This document shows positions 7,425 to 12,553 of a DNA stretch of 12,553 nt, piece by piece. How positions within the stretch are numbered: the first letter of the stretch is position 1; each line of letters starts with the position of its first letter. The notes under the pieces were generated by a model. That model was not told where the DNA came from, did not search any database, and saw only the letters and a list, made by a program, of their open reading frames with translations. This DNA is from an uncultured Planctomycetaceae bacterium (GTDB taxonomy: Bacteria; Planctomycetota; Planctomycetia; Pirellulales; UBA1268): positions 1 to 12,553 of the forward strand of contig CAISKG010000355.1 in NCBI GenBank assembly GCA_903885855.1. The letters run 5' to 3'. A program made the translations under genes and the position numbers.

Positions 7425-9065
7425 ATGACGTCCCCCACCCCCCGCCGAACGGCTCGCCCCCCGGGGCTCCCCCGGCTCGCCTGCGCCGTCGCCGCAGCCC
7501 TCCTCGGAGCCCTCGCCGGGCCCTCGTGCGCCGACGACGCCGCGCCCCTCTTCGACGGCGCGTGGATCCCGCGCATCGAGATCCGCCTCGCCGAGGGAGC
7601 CGCCGACCGCCTCCGCGCCGAGCCGCGCACGCGCGTCCCCTGCACCCTCGCGATCCGCCCGCTCGGCGACGAGGGTGCCGGGCCCGAGATCCACGAGGAG
7701 GTGGCGATCCGCCTCAAGGGCTCCGCGGGGAGCTTCCAGGGCCTCGACGACAAGCCCGGCTTCACCCTCGACATGGACGCCTGGCGCGACGGCCGGCGCT
7801 TCCGCGGCCTGGACAAGTTCCATCTCAACAACGCCGCGCAGGATCCCACCTTCCTCCACGAATGGCTCGGCGGGGAACTGTTCCGCGCGGCGGGCATCCC
7901 GGCGGCGCGGGTGGGCCACGCACGCGTGATCCTCGACGACCGCGACCTCGGCGTCTACGTGCTCAAGGAGGCCCTCGACCGCGACTTCCTCGAGCGCCAC
8001 TTCGACCGCCCCGAAGGCAACCTCTACGACGGCAACGGCGTCGATCTCGACGGCCTCGCCGAACGCGACGAGGGGCGGATCGGCCCCCCCGGTGCCGACG
8101 TGGCCCGGCTCGTCGAGGCCTGCCGCACCGAAGACCCCGCGGCGCGGCGGGCGCTGGTCGACGAACGCCTCGACGTGGAGCAGTTCATCGGATTCATGGC
8201 GATGGAGCTGGCGACCGCCCACTGGGACGGCGCCACCACCGGCGCCAACAACTACCGCGTCTACTTCGATCCCGCGCGCGACGGGCGGGCCGTCTACATC
8301 CCCCACGGCATGGACCAACTCTTCGGCGACCCCGGCTTCCCGATCCTCGACCTGCCCGGCACGCTCGCCGCGGGGGCGGTGATGGGGGATCCGGAATGGC
8401 GCGGCCGCTACCGGGAACGCGTCCGCGAACTCCTCCCCCTCGTCGCGCCCGACCGCCTTCTCCCGGCGATCGACGCCGCCGCCGCACGGCTGCGCCCGGC
8501 GCTGGTCGACGCCGGCCCCGAAGCGCTCGCCGGCCAGGAGGAGGCGCTGGCCGACCTGCGGGCCCGCGTCGCGGCGCGCCATGCGAGCCTCGTCGAGCAG
8601 GCGGAGGCGCCGGAGCCGGGGCCGATGCATTTCGACGGCGCCCGCCGGGCGGCCCTCGGCGGCTGGGCGCCGCGCGTCGACGACGGCGAGGCGATCCTCG
8701 AGGAGCTCGAGGGGGAGGACGGCCGCCGCGTGCTGTCGATCGCCTGCGCCGGGGCCGGGCCGGCACGGGCCTCGTGGCGCACCAGCGTGATCCTCGAGCC
8801 GGGGCGCTATCTCCTCGCCGGCCTGGCCTGGGGCAGCGGTATCGAGCCGCTCGACGACGAGCAGGGGAGCGGGGCGGGGCTGCGCGTCTCCGGGGGCGTG
8901 CGGTCGGGGCGGCTGGAACGCGAGGGGACGTGGGACACGCTCTCGCACGAATTCGAGGTCGACGCCCAGGGCCGCGTGGAGCTCGTCGCCGAGCTGCGCG
9001 CCACGGCCGGCGCGGTGCGCTATAACGCCGAGTCGCTCGTGCTCGTCCGCCTCTCCGATCCCTGA
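7425..9065 (+). CDS. CotH-like secreted protein (CotH kinase family)
   Basis: This 546-residue protein has a charged N-terminus, a hydrophobic segment (about 17-34) and a probable cleavage near SCADDA (34-39). CotH-family landmarks follow: EVAIRLKGSAGSFQG (92-106), KPGFTLDMD (110-118), KFHLNNAAQDPTFLHEWLG (131-149), LGVYVLKEALDRDFLERHF (175-193), GNLYDGNGVDLDG (198-210), NNYRVYFDP (275-283) and YIPHGMDQLFGD (291-302). Spore-coat CotH of Bacillus is an atypical protein kinase; planctomycete versions are secreted and uncharacterised, so kinase activity here is only inferred, with D297 and K109/K131 as candidate catalytic residues. Residues about 400-546 look like a beta-rich carbohydrate-binding-like module. 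The ATG at 7425 leaves a 29-bp gap after the fmdB-like gene; an in-frame GTG at 7392 overlaps that gene's TGA and is a coupling-type alternative. No Shine-Dalgarno is evident. Confidence 0.88.
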   Translation: MTSPTPRRTARPPGLPRLACAVAAALLGALAGPSCADDAAPLFDGAWIPRIEIRLAEGAADRLRAEPRTRVPCTLAIRPLGDEGAGPEIHEEVAIRLKGSAGSFQGLDDKPGFTLDMDAWRDGRRFRGLDKFHLNNAAQDPTFLHEWLGGELFRAAGIPAARVGHARVILDDRDLGVYVLKEALDRDFLERHFDRPEGNLYDGNGVDLDGLAERDEGRIGPPGADVARLVEACRTEDPAARRALVDERLDVEQFIGFMAMELATAHWDGATTGANNYRVYFDPARDGRAVYIPHGMDQLFGDPGFPILDLPGTLAAGAVMGDPEWRGRYRERVRELLPLVAPDRLLPAIDAAAARLRPALVDAGPEALAGQEEALADLRARVAARHASLVEQAEAPEPGPMHFDGARRAALGGWAPRVDDGEAILEELEGEDGRRVLSIACAGAGPARASWRTSVILEPGRYLLAGLAWGSGIEPLDDEQGSGAGLRVSGGVRSGRLEREGTWDTLSHEFEVDAQGRVELVAELRATAGAVRYNAESLVLVRLSDP

Positions 9066-9070
9066 GCCAT

Positions 9071-9091
9071 CCGGGCCGGTTCCCCGCCCGG
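9071..9091 (+). terminator. Terminator-like hairpin after the CotH-like gene
   Basis: CCGGGC (9071-9076) pairs with GCCCGG (9086-9091) across a 9-nt loop, starting 6 nt after the TGA. No T-run follows, so intrinsic termination is uncertain. The 110-bp gap to the antiporter also holds a 12-bp palindrome GGCGGCGCCGCC (9116-9127). Confidence 0.3.
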
Positions 9092-9175
9092 GCGCGGTCC
9101 GCCGGGATCGGCGTTGGCGGCGCCGCCCCGCGGCGGGGATGATTGGGCCGCTTCTCCCCCCGCCCCGGCGGCCGC

Positions 9176-10870
9176 ATGCACGACCTCGATCTCGTCCTCA
9201 CGCTCACCGGCGCCCTGTCCGCGGCCCTCGCCTGCGGCGCGCTGACCCACCGCCTGGGGCTCTCCCCGATCGCGGGCTACCTGCTCGCGGGAGTCATCGT
9301 CGGCCCCTACACCCCCGGCTTCGAGGCCGACGCCAGCCTCGCGCGGCAGATGGCCGAGCTGGGCGTGGTGCTGCTCCTCTTCGGCGTCGGGCTGCACTTC
9401 CACCTCGACGACCTCCTGGCGGTGCGCGGCACGGTGATCCCCGGGGCCACGTTCACCTGCGCCGCCGCCACCGCCGCCGGAGCCCTCGTGGGCCGCGCCC
9501 TGGGCTGGCCGTGGCCGGCGGCCTTCGTCTTCGGCGGCACGCTCGCGGTGGCAAGCACGGTGGTGATGCTGCGCGTGCTGGCCGACCGCCGCGCGCTCCA
9601 CACGCGCGCCGGGCACCTGGCGGTGGGGTGGCTCGTGGTCGAGGACCTGATCACGGTGGCGGCGCTCGTCGTCCTCCCCACGATCGGCGGCGCCGGGGAG
9701 GCCGGCCCGGCGGCCCTGGCGACGGCACTGGGCACGGCGATCGTGAAGATCCTCCTCCTGGTGGCCCTGGTGGCGTTCGTGGGGGGCACGGTCGTGCCCC
9801 GGATCCTCGACGCCGTCTCCGACACCGGCTCGCGGGAGTTGTTCACGCTGGCGGTGCTCGTGGTGATGCTCGCCACGGCCGTCGGCGCGGCACGCGTCTT
9901 CGGGGTGTCGATGGCCCTGGGGGCGTTCCTCGCCGGGATGGCCGTGGGGCGCAGCGACTACAGCCTCCGCGCCGCGTCGGAGGCGCTGCCGATGCGCGAC
10001 GCCTTCGCCGTGCTGTTCTTCGTGTCGGTGGGGATGCTCTTCGACCCGGCCGTCCTCCTCCGTGAGCCGCTGGCCATCCTGGCGGCGGTGGCGGTGGTGC
10101 TGGTGGCGAAGCCGGCGGCGGCGCTCGTGCTGCTGCGCCTGCGGGGCACGCCGGCGGCCGTGGCGCTGCCGGTGGCGGCGGCGCTGGCGCAGGTGGGGGA
10201 GTTCTCCTTCATTCTCGCCGACCTGGGATTCGAGGCGGGCATCCTCCCGCGCCGCGCCGTGGGGATCCTCGTGGCGACGGCGATCGTCACCGTGACGCTC
10301 GCGCCGCTCATGTACGGCGCGGCGACGCGCCTCGTGGCGGGGCGGGCCGCGTCCGACGCCGACGGCGCCGGCCCGGCGGACCCGGCGGCCCGGGCGCCGT
10401 CCCACCGGGCCGTGGTCGTCGGCTACGGACCGGTGGGGGAATGCGTCACGGAGCTCCTCCTCGACAACGGCATCGACCCGACGGTCGTCGAACTCAACCT
10501 GGAGACCGTGCGGCGGCTGCTGGCCTTCGGCGTCCGCGCCGTCTACGGCGACGCGGGCCGGCCGGAGGTGCTCGCGCGCGCCGGCGTCGCCACCGCCGAC
10601 CACCTCATCCTCAGCGCCGCGGTCGGGGCGGAGCACGAGGAGATCATCCGCCAGGCGCGGCTCCTCAATCCGCGCGTCAGGATCCTGGCCCGCGCCGAGC
10701 ACCTGCGCGAGCTGCCGCGCCTCAAGCGCCAGGGGGCCGACGACGCCTTCTCGGGCGAGGGGGAGGTCGCCCTCGCCTTCACCACCACGATCCTCGGCCA
10801 TCTGGGCGCCACGCCCGAGCAGATCGACCGCGAGCGGGCCCGCGTCGAGGCGGCCTTCCGCGCCGGCTGA
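9176..10870 (+). CDS. KefB/YbaL-type monovalent cation:proton antiporter with RCK (TrkA-N) domain
   Basis: The 564-residue protein has an integral-membrane exchanger domain at about 1-385 and a cytoplasmic RCK domain at about 408-530. The membrane part matches the CPA2 Na+/H+ exchanger family: LGLSPIAGYLLAGVIVGPYTPG (27-48), LGVVLLLFGVGL (62-73), ASTVVMLRVL (126-135), VGWLVVEDLITV (150-161) with the ion-pathway E156-D157 pair, SMALGAFLAGM (245-255), FFVSVGMLFD (281-290) and ALAQVGEFSFIL (336-347). The RCK domain shows the NAD-binding VVVGYGPVGE (413-422), the strand-end acid E439 and YGDAGRPEVLARAGV (457-471). No TrkA-C domain follows. Such proteins exchange K+ or Na+ for H+ across the inner membrane under nucleotide control; substrate is not readable from sequence. 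ATG at 9176 (MHDLDLVLTL) is preferred over an in-frame TTG at 9143, since the first helix starts right after it. It is co-directional with the CotH-like gene, but no functional link is apparent. Confidence 0.93.
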   Translation: MHDLDLVLTLTGALSAALACGALTHRLGLSPIAGYLLAGVIVGPYTPGFEADASLARQMAELGVVLLLFGVGLHFHLDDLLAVRGTVIPGATFTCAAATAAGALVGRALGWPWPAAFVFGGTLAVASTVVMLRVLADRRALHTRAGHLAVGWLVVEDLITVAALVVLPTIGGAGEAGPAALATALGTAIVKILLLVALVAFVGGTVVPRILDAVSDTGSRELFTLAVLVVMLATAVGAARVFGVSMALGAFLAGMAVGRSDYSLRAASEALPMRDAFAVLFFVSVGMLFDPAVLLREPLAILAAVAVVLVAKPAAALVLLRLRGTPAAVALPVAAALAQVGEFSFILADLGFEAGILPRRAVGILVATAIVTVTLAPLMYGAATRLVAGRAASDADGAGPADPAARAPSHRAVVVGYGPVGECVTELLLDNGIDPTVVELNLETVRRLLAFGVRAVYGDAGRPEVLARAGVATADHLILSAAVGAEHEEIIRQARLLNPRVRILARAEHLRELPRLKRQGADDAFSGEGEVALAFTTTILGHLGATPEQIDRERARVEAAFRAG

Positions 10871-10878
10871 GCGCCGGC
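10862..10878 (+). other. GCCGGC hairpin over the antiporter stop codon
   Basis: GCCGGC (10862-10867) and GCCGGC (10873-10878) pair across TGAGC, which contains the TGA. There is no T-run and the next gene starts 25 nt later, so it may slow or partly stop transcription between the two genes, or be chance in GC-rich DNA. Confidence 0.22.
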
Positions 10879-10902
10879 CCCATTCCCATCCGAGCCGCCG
10901 CC

Positions 10903-12553
10903 ATGCCCTGCCCCCGCCGCCCTGCCCTCCTGACCGCGCTCGTGGCCGTGTTCCCGGCCGCGCTCGTGGCCATGTTCCCGGCCGCGCTCGTGGCCGCCTT
11001 CCTGCCGCTGCCGGCGGCCGCCGCGCCCCCCGAAGCCCCCGTCGCGCCGACGACCTGGGACGGCCGCCACGCGATCGCCACGGTCCGGGCCACGGTGGTG
11101 TATTTCGTCCCCTCCGACCGCGTCCCGCTGGCCGACTGGCGCGAGCGCGTCGAATGGCTCTGCGAGCGCATGCGCCGCTTCCACCGGCGCGAGTCGGCCG
11201 GCCGCTCGACCCTCGTCACCGAGATCCACCCCGAGCCCTTCCGCTCCGCCCACGACACCGCCGCCGTCCGCTCGGGCGACGCCGACGCGACCTTCTTCCG
11301 CGTCCTCGGCGAGGTCGACGCGGCGATCGACGTCGGCGCCGGGGCGGGCGACGCCTTCCCCGTGCTCCTCGTCCTCTCCGACGTCAACTGGCGCCCCCTC
11401 GACGACTTCTCGCGCCTCGCCCCCGACGGCGACGGCTGGCGCTTCGAGGGGACGATCGACGAGGAGGGGATCCACGTGCCGGGCGCCGCCGCGGGGGGAT
11501 CACGCGCCATCTACCTCGCCGAGCGGCGCCGCGGATGGGGGCTGGTCAGCGGCGACGGCTGGCGCGTGCCGTGCCGGGGGAGCGACTGCGTCACCTACCA
11601 CGAGGGGATCGGTCACGCCATCGGCCTGCCCCATCCCGACGGCGACGACGGTTCGGTGATGGGCTTCGGGCAGTACCGCCACGCGCTCGCGCAGTCGTGG
11701 ATCGAGGAGGGGCAGAAGCGGAGGATCGGCTTCGTCGCCCCGGCCGACGCCGAGCCCCCCGCCGCCGACCCGTCCTTCGACCGCTTCACGGCGGTGCCCG
11801 AGCCGGCGGCGCCGCGGCCCGGGGAGACCGTGCGCCTGCGCCTCGCGCCGCGCGGGCTCCTCGCCGGCCCGCCGCGCGTCGAGATCCAGACGGCGATCCG
11901 CGCCCCCTGGACGACGGTGCCCGGCGCCGTCGACGACGACGGCCTCGTCACGCTCGGCGCCTTCGACCGGCCCGGCGGCGTCGCCTACCGCGTCCGCATC
12001 CGCGGCGCGGAGGGGGGCGAGGGAGCCTCCGCCTGGGGCTACTTCCAGGTGCGCCGTGAGCCGGGCCTCGCCCCGCCCCCGGGCGACGTCGATCCCACCG
12101 ACCGCGCGGCGCCGGCCCCGCCCGCCCCGTCGGCCCCCGCCGACGCGGTCGATCTCCTCGCCCTGGCCGATCCGGCGCGCGACACGGTGGCGGGGCGCTG
12201 GCGGCGCGAGGAGCGCGACGGGCGCGTGACGATCGAGGCCGCGAAGGACTTCGGGGCCCGCCTCGAAATCCCCTACGCGCTCCCCGAGGCCTACCGGCTG
12301 ACGCTGATCGCCGAGCCGCTCGACGCGCCCAACGGCCTCACCCTCGGCCTCCGCGCCGGCGGACGACGCTTCCTGGTGCTCTTGGGCTTCGACGCCGACG
12401 GCGTCCGGGCCAGCGCCCTGGAGAACGTCGACGGCCGCAACGTGGCCGACAACCCGACGCGCGTCACCGGCGACCTCTTCCTCACCCGGCGCCCGGCGGC
12501 GATCGTCTGCACCGTGCTCCCCGGGCGCGTGCGCGTGACGGTCGACGGCCGCG
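10903..12553 (+). CDS. Secreted metzincin-like metallopeptidase homologue with C-terminal ConA-like domain (cut at right edge)
   Basis: The frame gives 550 codons and is open at the edge. Residues about 8-41 form a long Ala/Val/Leu signal peptide. A zincin-like domain follows at about 55-285: HEGIGHAIGLPH (233-244) resembles the metzincin motif HExxHxxGxxH with one extra residue between the first two His, and GSVMGFGQY (250-258) fits a Met-turn. C224 and C229 just before it could form a disulfide. A beta-sandwich-like region lies at about 295-385 (RPGETVRLRL, VAYRVRIRG), then a Pro/Ala/Asp-rich linker (about 386-415). A concanavalin-like module of the type common in planctomycetes starts near 418 (RLEIPYALPEAYRLTLIAE, NGLTLGLRAGGRRFLVLLGFD, VTVDGR) and is truncated. 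The protein probably acts outside the cytoplasm on a protein or glycoprotein; catalysis is not certain given the altered motif. The ATG at 10903 gives the complete signal peptide; an in-frame ATG at 10972 would leave a shorter one. It lies 32 bp after the antiporter, and the two need not be related. Confidence 0.8.
   Translation, partial: MPCPRRPALLTALVAVFPAALVAMFPAALVAAFLPLPAAAAPPEAPVAPTTWDGRHAIATVRATVVYFVPSDRVPLADWRERVEWLCERMRRFHRRESAGRSTLVTEIHPEPFRSAHDTAAVRSGDADATFFRVLGEVDAAIDVGAGAGDAFPVLLVLSDVNWRPLDDFSRLAPDGDGWRFEGTIDEEGIHVPGAAAGGSRAIYLAERRRGWGLVSGDGWRVPCRGSDCVTYHEGIGHAIGLPHPDGDDGSVMGFGQYRHALAQSWIEEGQKRRIGFVAPADAEPPAADPSFDRFTAVPEPAAPRPGETVRLRLAPRGLLAGPPRVEIQTAIRAPWTTVPGAVDDDGLVTLGAFDRPGGVAYRVRIRGAEGGEGASAWGYFQVRREPGLAPPPGDVDPTDRAAPAPPAPSAPADAVDLLALADPARDTVAGRWRREERDGRVTIEAAKDFGARLEIPYALPEAYRLTLIAEPLDAPNGLTLGLRAGGRRFLVLLGFDADGVRASALENVDGRNVADNPTRVTGDLFLTRRPAAIVCTVLPGRVRVTVDGR
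10936..10995 (+). repeat. 24-bp tandem repeat, about 2.5 copies, inside the signal peptide
   Basis: Two full copies (10948-10971 and 10972-10995) differ only at the first base: GTG or ATG, then TTCCCGGCCGCGCTCGTGG and CC. A half copy, GCGCTCGTGGCC (10936-10947), precedes them. The unit is in frame and encodes (V/M)FPAALVA, so each copy adds eight hydrophobic residues to the signal peptide core. Confidence 0.85.

Noticed and set aside
9116..9127. 12-bp palindrome GGCGGCGCCGCC as an operator
   Set aside because: No loop or repeat elsewhere, and such GC palindromes are expected by chance in this composition.
9020..10801. Minus-strand open frame of 593 codons opposite the antiporter
   Set aside because: His/Arg/Glu-rich repetitive translation typical of the complement of a membrane-protein gene; the plus strand has a convincing antiporter.
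10930..11000. Tandem repeats considered as a CRISPR array
   Set aside because: Units are contiguous without spacers, in frame, and code for a signal peptide.
11154..12059. Plus-strand open frame of 301 codons inside the metzincin-like gene
   Set aside because: Arg/Pro-rich shifted reading of the same DNA; the frame starting at 10903 holds the signal peptide, zinc motif and C-terminal module.

Overview
The window reads as chromosomal DNA of a very GC-rich Planctomycetota bacterium, probably Pirellulales-like. The evidence is family content. A PSCyt1/PSCyt2/PSD1 cytochrome-like protein sits directly before a DUF1501 protein, a pair that is a hallmark of this phylum. CotH-like, FmdB-like and ceramidase-like secreted families of planctomycete type lie nearby. 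Shine-Dalgarno sites are sparse. No RNA genes, insertion sequences, phage genes or CRISPR arrays were seen, and no gap between genes exceeds about 240 bp.

Left arm (1-6863, all minus strand). Transcription runs leftward from about 6890. First comes a 272-residue gene with a C-terminal VIDGHHK (ParB-like) motif, broken in this sequence by a one-base frameshift (6046-6863). About 108 bp later starts a large secreted protein with LamG, PSCyt1, PSCyt2 and PSD1 regions and two c-heme motifs (2965-5937). Its end overlaps the start of a DUF1501 protein with a twin-arginine-type leader (1527-2975). After 40 bp and a good GGAGG site follows a neutral-ceramidase-like hydrolase that runs off the left edge (1-1486). 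The last three look like one operon of exported proteins, plausibly used on an external polymer or lipid substrate; that role is inferred.

Centre (6864-7098). A 235-bp divergent intergenic region holds a symmetric element, CGGCCG-GTTATA-CGGCCG, whose minus-strand core TATAAC could be a -10 box, and a small hairpin next to a weak plus-strand -10-like box.

Right arm (7099-12553, all plus strand). A small FmdB-like protein without its zinc cysteines is followed 29 bp later by a secreted CotH-like protein. Next come a KefB/YbaL-type cation:proton antiporter with a cytoplasmic TrkA-N/RCK domain, and a secreted metzincin-like protein that runs off the right edge. The metzincin-like protein has an unusual HExxxHxxGxxH motif, and its signal peptide is built from a 24-bp tandem repeat.

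The most notable points are the HExxxH motif, the cysteine-less FmdB protein, the frameshifted DGHHK gene, the ceramidase-like gene lacking the classical nucleophile motif and linked to a PSD1/DUF1501 pair, and the repeat-built signal peptide. I see no clear undescribed defence or mobile system. The two genes cut by the window edges (1-1486 minus and 10903-12553 plus) were translated by hand.
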